NCBI GenBank assembly: GCA_040006755.1
Contig: JBDTWJ010000029.1
Coordinates: 1 to 29,093, forward strand
Source of the DNA: JAENVT01 sp040006755
Lineage (GTDB): Bacteria; Actinomycetota; Acidimicrobiia; Acidimicrobiales; Ilumatobacteraceae
DNA: 29,093 nucleotides
Direction: 5' to 3'
Shown here: one piece after another, positions 7,252 to 14,664 of the stretch
Layout of the letters: each line of letters starts with the position of its first letter
How positions within the stretch are numbered: the first letter of the stretch is position 1
The notes under the pieces: generated by a model
What the model saw: the letters and a program-made list of their open reading frames with translations, nothing else
What the model was told of the DNA's origin: nothing
Database searches by the model: none
Position numbers and translations under genes: made by a program

Positions 7252-8631
7252 TCATCCGCCGAGCACGACCATCTTGATCTCGGTCATCTCCTTCACGGAG
7301 TACGCCGGACCTTCACGCGTGTTGCCGCTGTCGCGCAGACCGCCGTACGGTTGCTGGTCGGCGCGCCAGGTCGGCACCTCGTTGACCAGCACACCCCCGT
7401 AGTCCAGGGTGTGAATGGCTCGCAGCGCCTTGCTGATGTCGGTGGTGAAGATGGCTGCCTGCAGTCCGAACGTCGAGTCGTTGGCCAGTTCGAAGGCGTT
7501 GTCGAGGTCGTCGTATGTCGCGATGGCAACAACGGGTCCGAAGACCTCGTGCGAGCAAACCTTCATGTCGGGCTTGGCATTGGTGATGACTGTCGGTCGC
7601 AACACGCCGTCGTCGTCGAGTGCTCCGCCGGTCAGCACCTTTGCGCCGCCGGCCTCTGCCTCTGCCACCCACGACACGACACGGTCGCGCTCGCTCTTGG
7701 AGATGAGCGCCGAGACATCGGTGGCTTCGTCGAGGGGATCACCGACGACCAGCGAGTTGACGTGCTCGACGAGAGCCGCCGTGAAGTCGTCGGCGATGGA
7801 GCTGTGGATGTAGATCCGCTGGGTGGAGATGCAACTCTGACCGGCATGGCTGAAACCCGCCACTTTGATCTTCGCTGCTGCGGTCTTCCAGTCGCCGTCG
7901 GGCTCGATGATGACAGGAGCGTTGTTGCCGAGCTCCAGACCGACGCGCTTGCGTGGTGCGCGCGCTCGGATGCCCCACCCGACGTCGGGTGATCCGGTAA
8001 AGGTGATGAGGGCGATGTCGGGATGGTCGACGATGGCATTGCCAACGGTGCCGCCTCCACCGGTGACGACGTGGAGGTAGTCCGCTGGCAGTCCGCACTC
8101 GTCGATCAAGAGCTTGGCGAGTGCTATCGAACTGAACGGGGTCTGGCTGGCCGGCTTCAGCACGACGGGACACCCGGCGGCGATTGCCGGTGCCAGCTTG
8201 TGAGCGACGAGATTGAGCGGGAAGTTGAACGGAGCGATCGCGCCGACCACCCCGATTGGAACGCGCAGCGTGAACCCGAGTTTGCCCTCGCCTGCGGCGA
8301 GGGCATCGAGCGGGATCATCTCCCCCGACAACTTGCGCGCCTCCGCCGCGGCGAACTGGAACGTACCGACAGCGCGCTCGGCTTCGGCGCGAGCGGTCTT
8401 GATGGGCTTGGCTGCCTCCTTGGCGATGATGGTCGCGAACTCGTCGCGGCGTTCACCGAGGAGCTGCGCAGCCTTGTCGAGGATCGCGGCCCGTTTCCAC
8501 AACGGCAACGGGGTCTTCAGCGCAGCCTTTGCGCCGGCGACTGCCGCCGCCACGTCCTCGTCGCTCTGGGCCGGGATCTCGCCGATGACCGAGTCGTCGA
8601 ACGGCGAGCGAACAGTGATCGTCTGAGCCAT
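7252..8631 (-). CDS. Aldehyde dehydrogenase, lactaldehyde/glyceraldehyde-3-phosphate DH-like subgroup
   Basis: This 459-residue NAD(P)-dependent aldehyde dehydrogenase has all key residues: oxyanion Asn136 (PFNFPLN), Lys159 (VLKPASQTP), TFTGSPDVG nucleotide loop (210-218), Glu233 (LELGNNAP) and the nucleophile Cys267 (GQSCIS). The C-terminal RDSGNTREGPAYSVKEMTE segment resembles the lactaldehyde dehydrogenase/non-phosphorylating glyceraldehyde-3-phosphate dehydrogenase-like branch, so an aliphatic hydroxyaldehyde or semialdehyde is a reasonable but unproven substrate. The ATG at 8631 has TATCGT 8 bases upstream. It is the first gene of an operon with the Gfo/Idh/MocA gene. It is divergent from the phosphodiesterase gene, with -10 boxes that overlap. 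Confidence 0.93.
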   Translation of the reverse strand: MAQTITVRSPFDDSVIGEIPAQSDEDVAAAVAGAKAALKTPLPLWKRAAILDKAAQLLGERRDEFATIIAKEAAKPIKTARAEAERAVGTFQFAAAEARKLSGEMIPLDALAAGEGKLGFTLRVPIGVVGAIAPFNFPLNLVAHKLAPAIAAGCPVVLKPASQTPFSSIALAKLLIDECGLPADYLHVVTGGGGTVGNAIVDHPDIALITFTGSPDVGWGIRARAPRKRVGLELGNNAPVIIEPDGDWKTAAAKIKVAGFSHAGQSCISTQRIYIHSSIADDFTAALVEHVNSLVVGDPLDEATDVSALISKSERDRVVSWVAEAEAGGAKVLTGGALDDDGVLRPTVITNAKPDMKVCSHEVFGPVVAIATYDDLDNAFELANDSTFGLQAAIFTTDISKALRAIHTLDYGGVLVNEVPTWRADQQPYGGLRDSGNTREGPAYSVKEMTEIKMVVLGG

Positions 8632-8639
8632 GTCAACCG

Positions 8640-8647
8640 ACGATACT
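8640..8647. promoter_or_regulatory. Overlapping divergent -10 boxes (aldehyde dehydrogenase / phosphodiesterase)
   Basis: On the minus strand TATCGT occupies 8645-8640, 8 bases before the ATG at 8631. On the plus strand GATACT occupies 8642-8647, 6 bases before the ATG at 8654. They share the four bases GATA at 8642-8645, so the two polymerases could not bind at once. Confidence 0.45.
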
Positions 8648-8653
8648 TGCCCT

Positions 8654-9406
8654 ATGACCAGCCCTCGTCATCCGTTCCTCGACTGGGATGGACCGCTGCC
8701 ATTCGCCCATCGAGGCGGCGCCAGCGACGTGCCCGAAAACACGATGGAGGCATTCGACTACGCCGTCAAGCTCGGTTACCGGTACCTCGAGACCGACGTG
8801 CAGGTGACGTCCGACGGGGTTTTGGCAGCGTTCCACGACAACGACCTCACACGCACATGCCGGATACCAGGCAAGATCAGCCAGATGCGGTGGTCGGAGG
8901 TCTCGAAGGCGCTCGTCGACGGTCGGGCACCTATTCCGTTGTTCGAAGACCTCATCGGCACGTGGCCGGAAGCTCGCATCAACATCGACTGCAAGTCCGA
9001 TGCCGCAATCGACGCGCTGGTCTCGTCGCTGCGTCGCACGAAGTCGCTGCACCGGGTCTGCGTCGCGGCGTTCAGCGACTCACGGCTGCGGAAGCTACGC
9101 AAGGAGTTGGGCAGCGAATTGTGCAGCTCGCTCGGACCCGGCGAGCTGGGAATCCTGCGATTCGGCTTGAGTCGACACCCTGTGGGGCTCGCCGCGCAGG
9201 TCCCGGTGAGACAGTGGCCGTTGACCGTGGTGAACCATGCCTTCGTCGAGCGGTCCCACCGGCTCGGACTGCAGGTGCACGTGTGGACGATCGACGATGC
9301 GCCGGAGATGCATCGACTGCTCGACTTGGGCGTCGACGGTCTCATGACCGACCGCCCGGTGGTCCTGCGCCAAGTCCTCGAATCCCGCGGATCGTGGTAC
9401 TCGTAG
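8654..9406 (+). CDS. Glycerophosphodiester phosphodiesterase (GDPD family)
   Basis: This 250-residue TIM-barrel enzyme is predicted to hydrolyse glycerophosphodiesters to glycerol-3-phosphate and an alcohol. The motifs are FAHRGGASDVPENTMEAF (His19, Arg20, Glu28), LETDVQVTSDG (metal ligands Glu46 and Asp48), FHDNDLTRT (His61), INIDCKSD (109-116), and the C-terminal VHVWTIDD and GVDGLMTDRP. In INIDCK the Glu usual in the metal-binding LEIK-type motif is Asp112, a conservative change. No signal peptide is seen, so it is probably cytosolic. An in-frame ATG at 8630 would add eight residues and overlap the divergent start; the ATG at 8654 is favoured by a -10-like GATACT 6 bases upstream. The stop is 12 bases from the convergent membrane-protein stop. 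Confidence 0.9.
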   Translation: MTSPRHPFLDWDGPLPFAHRGGASDVPENTMEAFDYAVKLGYRYLETDVQVTSDGVLAAFHDNDLTRTCRIPGKISQMRWSEVSKALVDGRAPIPLFEDLIGTWPEARINIDCKSDAAIDALVSSLRRTKSLHRVCVAAFSDSRLRKLRKELGSELCSSLGPGELGILRFGLSRHPVGLAAQVPVRQWPLTVVNHAFVERSHRLGLQVHVWTIDDAPEMHRLLDLGVDGLMTDRPVVLRQVLESRGSWYS

Positions 9407-9418
9407 CACCGTACGTAT

Positions 9419-9901
9419 CTATACACGCGGGTTCGTTTCGCCACTCGTGTTCGTCTCACGAGTTTCGTCACTGACGATTCGAGAGGGCTCATTCAGCAGG
9501 GTGCTGACCAGGGCACCGACCGCCAGGACGACCGTGCCGATCAGGGTCACCAGGGAGCCCGACTCGATCGTGATCAGCGAGGTCGACCGCGCCGATCTCA
9601 CGGCCAGCGAGACAATGCCGGCGTAGACAACGACGACGGTCGCAACGAGGCCGGTGATCCACCTGCGGTGGAACCATTGCAGCGCGACCGCCAGAACGAG
9701 CAGGAACGGCAGAGCGGGCCACAACCTCAGCCCCAAGCCGGCCACGCTGGATTGCGAGAAACCTAGGCGATCGACCAGCGAGAAGATCTCGTAGCTGTTG
9801 CGCTGCCGGGTGCCCGAGAGCAACCACGGCACGAATGTGCCCACTGCGGCAACGGTCGCGCCGAGGGTCGCAAGCAGTCGCCCGATGAGAATCCGCTGCA
9901 C
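9419..9901 (-). CDS. Small predicted four-helix membrane protein
   Basis: I do not recognise this 160-residue protein. It has four hydrophobic segments, roughly residues 8-28, 60-76, 83-101 and 116-135. A polar loop follows the first (GTRQRNSYEIFSLVDRLG), and the C-terminal tail is acidic and Thr/Glu-rich (SDETRETNTSGETN). The layout resembles small actinobacterial conserved membrane proteins of unknown role. A longer version from an ATG at 9925 is possible but would overlap the divergent hydrolase start. The GTG at 9901 is preferred because TACGCT lies exactly 6 bases upstream. The coding nature is supported by helix periodicity and by the clean divergent promoter, not by homology. Confidence 0.65.
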   Translation of the reverse strand: MQRILIGRLLATLGATVAAVGTFVPWLLSGTRQRNSYEIFSLVDRLGFSQSSVAGLGLRLWPALPFLLVLAVALQWFHRRWITGLVATVVVVYAGIVSLAVRSARSTSLITIESGSLVTLIGTVVLAVGALVSTLLNEPSRIVSDETRETNTSGETNPRV

Positions 9902-9907
9902 CGCGGC

Positions 9908-9917
9908 AGCGTAGGTT
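9908..9917. promoter_or_regulatory. Divergent -10 boxes sharing one TA step
   Basis: TACGCT on the minus strand (9913-9908) is 6 bases before the GTG at 9901. TAGGTT on the plus strand (9912-9917) is 6 bases before the ATG at 9924. The two hexamers share the self-complementary TA at 9912-9913, so one AT step would be the first two bases of both -10 elements. Confidence 0.5.
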
Positions 9918-9923
9918 CCGATC

Positions 9924-11495
9924 ATGGCATCCCCTCGGTTCCAGTCGATCCGCTCTCCAAATGGTCTGGTTGCCAGCGCCGACCAATTGGCCACGCAGGC
10001 GGGATTGCGAGCATTGGTTCTCGGTGGGAACGCGGTCGACGCTGCAGTAGCGACCAACGCAGTCATGGCCGTAACCAGTCCACACCTCTGTGGGATGGGA
10101 GGCGACCTGTTCGCCCTCGTCCATCGGGACGGCGAGGTCTTCGCTCTCAACTCGACTGGACGGGCGGGAGCCGGCGCCGATGCGGCCGCGCTGCGCGCAG
10201 AGGGTTACACCGAGATGCCGTTCCGGCACGACATCAGGTCGGTCACGATGCCCGGATGTGTCGATGGTTGGATGGCACTGCACGAACGGTTCGGCAGCGT
10301 GCCGCTTTCCGATCTGCTGCAGCCGGCTATCGCCCTTGCGGCCGACGGGTTCCCTGCCAGTCCGTTGCTGATCGGCGCCGGCGAACGCGCCGACGAGGGA
10401 GCCAGCGCGAACCTCTCTGACCTCATCAACCAGCTCACACGCCCCGGCGCGCGAGTCGTTCGTCGCGGTGCGGCCCGTGCGCTCACCGACATCGCCGAAG
10501 GCGGTCGCACAGCGTTCTACGAGGGTGAATTCGGCAACGGTCTGAGGGCATTAGGTGGCGGGTTGTACAGCGACGACGACTTCACGACGCCACTGCCGGA
10601 GTGGGTGACCCCCCTGACCGTGCGCACGTTCGGAGTCGACCTGTGGACGATCCCGCCCAACTCGCAGGGATACCTGATGTTGGCCGCGGCCGAACTGGCC
10701 GGGCGCTTGGAGCTGCCGGTCGACCCGAATGACCCTCGCTTTGCCCATCTGCTGATCGAGGCAGCGACGGCCGCCGGCTTCGATCGGCCCGATGTGCTCA
10801 GCGACGCGGCGATCGGCGAGGAACTGCTGCTGTCGATCGCTCAGCGAATCGATCAGATCAACACCGAACGGTCCTCGCGGCGCTGGGCGCCAGGTCGTGA
10901 CGGCGACACCACCTACCTGTGCGCCATCGACGGCAAGGGCATGGGGGTCTCGTTGATCCAGTCGAACGCCGCAGGTTTCGGTTCCGCATTGGCCGAACCG
11001 AACACCGGGATCAACCTGCACAACCGTGGCATCGGGTTCAACCTGCGCGAAGGACACCCGGCGGAGTTCCTGCCGGGACACCGACCACCGCACACGCTCT
11101 GTCCTGCGATGGCGACGTCGGACGGGAACCTCCGCGCCGTCTTCGGCACGATGGGCGGCGATGCCCAGCCCCAGATCCTGCTGCAGCTGGCCGCACGGCT
11201 CTTCCACTATGGCCAATCACCCGCCGTCGCGATTCACGCCGGCAGATGGGCGCTGCAGGGATCGTCCACCGGCTTCGACACGTGGACGAGCGGCGACGCG
11301 CCGACCGTGACCGTCGAAGGCAATGCCCCCGACGACTGGATGGCTGTGCTCGCTGCACGTGGCCACAACGTCGCCGGCAGACCGCCGTATGACAGTGGGT
11401 TCGGGCACGCCCATGCAATCGTGATCGACGACGACGGATTCCGCACCGGAGTCGCCGATCCCCGAACGATGATCGGTACCGCTGCCGGCAACTAG
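9924..11495 (+). CDS. Gamma-glutamyltransferase family (Ntn-hydrolase) protein
   Basis: The protein has 523 residues. GGNAVDAAVAT (34-44) and GMGGDLFALV (57-66) are family N-terminal motifs. The autocatalytic nucleophile is the Thr of DGDTTYLCAID (Thr329), where the precursor would split into large and small subunits. The C-terminal TMGGDAQPQILLQ segment is the conserved GGxxQ-type motif. Family members hydrolyse or transfer gamma-glutamyl groups from glutathione-like amides, and some relatives are beta-lactam or other amide acylases. There is no signal peptide, unlike classical periplasmic enzymes, so an intracellular substrate such as a gamma-glutamylated amine or a ring amide is plausible (inference). 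TAGGTT is 6 bases before the ATG. The next gene begins 15 bases after the stop. Confidence 0.9.
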   Translation: MASPRFQSIRSPNGLVASADQLATQAGLRALVLGGNAVDAAVATNAVMAVTSPHLCGMGGDLFALVHRDGEVFALNSTGRAGAGADAAALRAEGYTEMPFRHDIRSVTMPGCVDGWMALHERFGSVPLSDLLQPAIALAADGFPASPLLIGAGERADEGASANLSDLINQLTRPGARVVRRGAARALTDIAEGGRTAFYEGEFGNGLRALGGGLYSDDDFTTPLPEWVTPLTVRTFGVDLWTIPPNSQGYLMLAAAELAGRLELPVDPNDPRFAHLLIEAATAAGFDRPDVLSDAAIGEELLLSIAQRIDQINTERSSRRWAPGRDGDTTYLCAIDGKGMGVSLIQSNAAGFGSALAEPNTGINLHNRGIGFNLREGHPAEFLPGHRPPHTLCPAMATSDGNLRAVFGTMGGDAQPQILLQLAARLFHYGQSPAVAIHAGRWALQGSSTGFDTWTSGDAPTVTVEGNAPDDWMAVLAARGHNVAGRPPYDSGFGHAHAIVIDDDGFRTGVADPRTMIGTAAGN

Positions 11496-11498
11496 AAG

Positions 11499-11504
11499 TA
11501 CGAT
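11499..11504 (+). promoter_or_regulatory. -10 box TACGAT before the luciferase-like monooxygenase gene
   Basis: TACGAT ends 6 bases before the ATG at 11511 and only 3 before an in-frame GTG at 11508. This points to the ATG as the start and to an extra promoter inside the island. Confidence 0.4.
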
Positions 11505-11510
11505 TCGGTG

Positions 11511-12701
11511 ATGCGAGTCGATTCGAACTTCTTCTGCACGGTTCCCATGTCAGACGCCGGCGATCCTTCGGTCGCCTCGACAGCGCGGCGCTTCGGCAAC
11601 GACGCTGTGATCGAGTGCTACAAGAACCTCGTCGAATGGGCGCGGACGGCGGATGAGCTCGGCTTCGACACAATGTGGTTGACCGAGCACCACTTTCAGT
11701 ACGAGGGTTACGAGGTACTGCCCAATCTGATCCTGTTCGGACAGCACCTGGCGATGCTCACCAAGAGACTCCGCCTCGGACAGATGTTCAACGTGGTGCC
11801 GCAGTGGCATCCGTTGCGGCTCGCCGAGGACTTCGCGCTGGCCGACATCATGACCGGCGGCCGCATGGAGTTCGGCGTCGGCCGCGGCACGGTGCCTCGT
11901 GAGGCATGGGCGCTCGGCACCGTCGTGGCCAGCGGCGACAACGAGATGTCGGCCGAACACGACCGCATCAACCGCGAGATCTTCGAGGAGTCGATGGAAG
12001 TCATCAAGCTGGCGTGGTATCAGGAGCAGTTCAGCTATCGCGGCAAGCACCTGGTGCTGCCTCCCGACGACGTTCCCGATCGCGGCTCGATGGTGAACGA
12101 CCTCACGCTGGTCCCCCGCCCGCTCAGGCACGTCGACATCTACCAGCCCGTCACCTCGCCTGAGACCATCGAATACGTACCCAAGGCCGGGCACAAGGCC
12201 GTGTACTGGCTACAGAACGCCGACAGTCAGAAGCAGAAGTGGGATCGCTATGCCGAGATCCGCGAGGCCTGTGGCACGCCGGTCGGCCCAGGTGAGGATC
12301 GCTGCCTGGTGCTGAACCTGCACGTCGCTCGAACGCGCGAAGAGGCGTTGGTGAAAGGTCGGCCTGGACAGGACGAGTTCAACAAGTTCCTCTCGCCGTA
12401 CGGGCGGTTCAGCAGCTACCGCAATCCCGACGGGACGAAGGTCGACTTCAATCACTGCCCGACCGTCGAGGAGAGCAACGAGCAAAAGATCCAGATCGTC
12501 GGTTCCATCGACGACGCCGTCGATGCAATCGGATACTGGCGAGACCTGTTGGGCCTCAAGCACATCTGCTTCTTCCTCGACTATCCGGGTTTGAGCCGCG
12601 AGGAAATGATCGAGCAGATGCACCTCGTCGCCGAGGAGGTCTTCCCGCGGCTCGGCGAGCCGATCGAGCAACGTCCGATCACCGGTTCGCCCCTCATTTG
12701 A
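11511..12701 (+). CDS. Luciferase-like (LLM class) flavin-dependent monooxygenase
   Basis: This 396-residue TIM-barrel protein belongs to the bacterial-luciferase-like family, which uses reduced FMN or F420 for oxygenation or hydride transfer. Typical features are WARTADELGFDTMWLTEHHF near residues 45-64, the LGQMFNVVPQWHPLRLAEDFALADIMTGGRMEFGVGRG region near 90-130, and a C-terminal VGSIDDAVDAIGYW block that matches the family's late conserved helix. The cofactor cannot be told from sequence alone. It lies 15 bases after the glutamyltransferase-like gene, and its TGA overlaps a TTG start for the next gene. In this setting it could perform the oxidative step on the nitrogen compound handled by the surrounding hydrolases. 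RutA is a known precedent for an LLM enzyme opening a pyrimidine ring, but homology at that level is not claimed. Confidence 0.9.
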   Translation: MRVDSNFFCTVPMSDAGDPSVASTARRFGNDAVIECYKNLVEWARTADELGFDTMWLTEHHFQYEGYEVLPNLILFGQHLAMLTKRLRLGQMFNVVPQWHPLRLAEDFALADIMTGGRMEFGVGRGTVPREAWALGTVVASGDNEMSAEHDRINREIFEESMEVIKLAWYQEQFSYRGKHLVLPPDDVPDRGSMVNDLTLVPRPLRHVDIYQPVTSPETIEYVPKAGHKAVYWLQNADSQKQKWDRYAEIREACGTPVGPGEDRCLVLNLHVARTREEALVKGRPGQDEFNKFLSPYGRFSSYRNPDGTKVDFNHCPTVEESNEQKIQIVGSIDDAVDAIGYWRDLLGLKHICFFLDYPGLSREEMIEQMHLVAEEVFPRLGEPIEQRPITGSPLI

Positions 12702-13834
12702 GCGCCGGGGTGAGCGTCACGCGAGTTCTGACACCGGCAGCGCAGACGCTCGCCGACAACGGCTATCTGCTATTGCCAGCGTTTGCCGAGCCGCACGCCC
12801 ATCTCGACAAGGCCTTCCTCGCCGAGCGGGTCGACAATCCCACCGGCGACCTTCTCGGCGCGATCCTTGCCATGGAACAAGCGCGCGCTTCGATCACCGT
12901 CAACGACACCATCGAGCGCGCCGAACGGGCTGCTCGGTTGCTTGCGTCGAACGGATGCACAGCCATTCGCTCCCACGTCGACCTCACGCTGGCCGGAGGA
13001 CTCAGCTCAGTCGAGGCGTTGATCGAGGTACGCGAGCGCCTTCGCGGACTCGTCGAGATCCAAGTCGTTGCGTTGTGCGCTTGGCCGTCGATCGGCCCAG
13101 AAGGTGCGAACCAGCGGGCGCTCGTGCGTGAAGCCATTGCGATGGGTATCGACGTCGTCGGCGGGTGCCCGCACCTCGAGACCGACCCGGCCGCCGCCAA
13201 CGATTCACTGCTGACGCTTGCGGCAGAGTCCGGCCTACCGGTCGACCTGCACACCGACGAGACGCTCAATCCGTCGATGCTGGCGTTGGAGGACCTTGCC
13301 GAGCGCGTGATGAGCACTGGCTTCGCGTACTCGGTTGCGGCCAGTCATTGCGTATCGCTGGTGCTGCAGTCCGAGATGCGCCAGCGCGAGGTTGCAGACA
13401 AGGTCGCTGCAGCCGGGATCAGCGTCATCGCGCTCCCCCACACCAACCTGTTCCTGCAGGGACGAGATTGCCAGGTCGCCATGCCTCGAGCTGTGACGGC
13501 GGTGAAGGCATTGCGCGCCGCTGGCGTCAACATCGCAGCGGGCGCCGACAACCTGCAAGACCCGTTCAATCCGATGGGTCGCGGCGACCCGTTGGAGACT
13601 GCCGGGCTGATGATCATGACGGCCCACGTGATGCCGAACGATGCCCTCGACATGATCAGCGTTGCAGCACGCACGGCGATGGGTCTCGGTCCGAGCCAGG
13701 ATCATGTGGCGGTGCGGGCGGCCACCATTCGCGAGGCGATTGCCTTCGGGCCTGCGGATCGGCTGGTCGTCCGCGATGTCTCGACCTTGGAATTCTCGAG
13801 TTCGGAAACAGAGCGTTCACACGATCGCGGCTGA
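12698..13834 (+). CDS. Amidohydrolase-superfamily deaminase (cytosine deaminase-like)
   Basis: This metal-dependent amidohydrolase of about 378 residues has the residue pattern of the CodA branch. EPHAHLDKAF supplies His33 and His35. IRSHVD is at 90-95. VDLHTDE supplies His185 (metal ligand) and Glu188 (catalytic acid/base). ASHCVSL supplies His217. GADNLQDPFNPMG supplies Asp284. Members deaminate or ring-open cytosine, creatinine, isoguanine or other N-heterocycles; which one applies here is unknown. The frame starts at a TTG overlapping the previous stop as TTGA, suggesting coupling. A GTG at 12710 is an equally possible start with an 8-base gap, and no clear ribosome binding site decides. 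It is likely an enzyme of the same pathway as the monooxygenase. Confidence 0.88.
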   Translation: MSAGVSVTRVLTPAAQTLADNGYLLLPAFAEPHAHLDKAFLAERVDNPTGDLLGAILAMEQARASITVNDTIERAERAARLLASNGCTAIRSHVDLTLAGGLSSVEALIEVRERLRGLVEIQVVALCAWPSIGPEGANQRALVREAIAMGIDVVGGCPHLETDPAAANDSLLTLAAESGLPVDLHTDETLNPSMLALEDLAERVMSTGFAYSVAASHCVSLVLQSEMRQREVADKVAAAGISVIALPHTNLFLQGRDCQVAMPRAVTAVKALRAAGVNIAAGADNLQDPFNPMGRGDPLETAGLMIMTAHVMPNDALDMISVAARTAMGLGPSQDHVAVRAATIREAIAFGPADRLVVRDVSTLEFSSSETERSHDRG

Positions 13835-13853
13835 GCCGCCGGAATCCCTGCCC

Positions 13854-13859
13854 TACACT
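13854..13859 (+). promoter_or_regulatory. -10 box TACACT before the SDR gene
   Basis: TACACT ends 8 bases before the ATG at 13868, in the 33-base gap after the amidohydrolase stop. No Shine-Dalgarno sequence is visible. Confidence 0.4.
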
Positions 13860-13867
13860 CCGTCGCC

Positions 13868-14614
13868 ATGGGGACAAGCCAGGGTCGTCTCGCTGGGCGG
13901 CGTGCATTGATCACGGGTGCCGCCTGCGGAATCGGTGCCGAGATCGCCGCATCGTTCCACCGCGAGGGAGCCGAGCTCGCCCTGGTAGACGTCAACATCG
14001 AGCGGCTGACAACCACCGGTGCCGCGCTCGGCGCGAAGGTGTACGGCGTGGATCTGGCCGACACTGAGGCAACCGTCGAAGTGGTCGGCACAGCCATCGA
14101 CGAGCTCGGTGGCATGGAGATCCTCGTCAACAACGCCGGCATCTTGAAGATGGCGCCGCTGCTGGAGATCGACCCGGCCGACTGGGACCTGACATTCGCT
14201 GTCAACGTGCGGGCGATGCTGGTCACGATCCAGCTCGCGGCCAAGGCGATGATTCCCAATGGCGGTGGCACCATCATCAACATGTCCAGCATGGGTGGCA
14301 AGGTCGGTGGTCCCAATCAGGCCCATTACGCGGCATCAAAGGCCGCCGTGATCTCGCTCACCCAGGTCGCCGCGAAGGAGCTCGGCCCGTACGGGATCAC
14401 CGTGAACTGCATCTGCCCCGGCTATGTCCTGACCGAGATGGGTGCAGCGACGCGCACCGACGAGATGGTCCGCGAGTGGGCGTCGAAGTCGCCACTCGGA
14501 AGGTTGGCGGAGCCGTCCGACGTGGCCAACATGGCTGTCTTCCTGGCATCGGACGAGGCCTCGTACTGCACCGGTCAAGCGATGAACGTCACCGGCGGAA
14601 TGGTGATGCATTGA
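13868..14614 (+). CDS. Short-chain dehydrogenase/reductase (SDR)
   Basis: This classical SDR has 248 residues. The cofactor motif TGAACGIG is at 16-23, and VDVN near 40-43 places an Asp after the second beta strand, which favours NAD over NADP. NNAG lies at 88-91, Asn113 within the NVRA helix, the catalytic Ser in NMSSMGG (139-144), Tyr154 and Lys158 in HYAASKAA, and CPGYVLTEM follows. It oxidises an alcohol or reduces a ketone of unknown identity. It sits between the amidohydrolase and the importer genes on the same strand. The TGA overlaps a possible TTG start of the ATPase gene. Confidence 0.93.
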   Translation: MGTSQGRLAGRRALITGAACGIGAEIAASFHREGAELALVDVNIERLTTTGAALGAKVYGVDLADTEATVEVVGTAIDELGGMEILVNNAGILKMAPLLEIDPADWDLTFAVNVRAMLVTIQLAAKAMIPNGGGTIINMSSMGGKVGGPNQAHYAASKAAVISLTQVAAKELGPYGITVNCICPGYVLTEMGAATRTDEMVREWASKSPLGRLAEPSDVANMAVFLASDEASYCTGQAMNVTGGMVMH

Positions 14615-14651
14615 GCACCGCGGAAATATTCGACGCCTCACCGGGTGCGAC

Positions 14652-14657
14652 TACGGT
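14652..14657 (+). promoter_or_regulatory. -10-like box TACGGT before the ABC ATPase start
   Basis: TACGGT ends 7 bases before the ATG at 14665 and is the main reason to prefer that start. It lies inside the alternative longer frame, so it could be coincidental. Confidence 0.3.
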
Positions 14658-14664
14658 TGAGCCG

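Noticed and set aside
9443..9463. Possible terminator hairpin ACTCGT...ACGAGT downstream of the phosphodiesterase
   Set aside because: The 6-base stem with a 9-base loop lies within the 3' end of the membrane protein gene and has no T-run; it is too weak to call.
8023..9474. A 483-codon plus-strand frame over the aldehyde dehydrogenase and phosphodiesterase
   Set aside because: It is Arg/Gly-rich frame-shadow sequence typical of GC-rich DNA and conflicts with two well-recognised genes.
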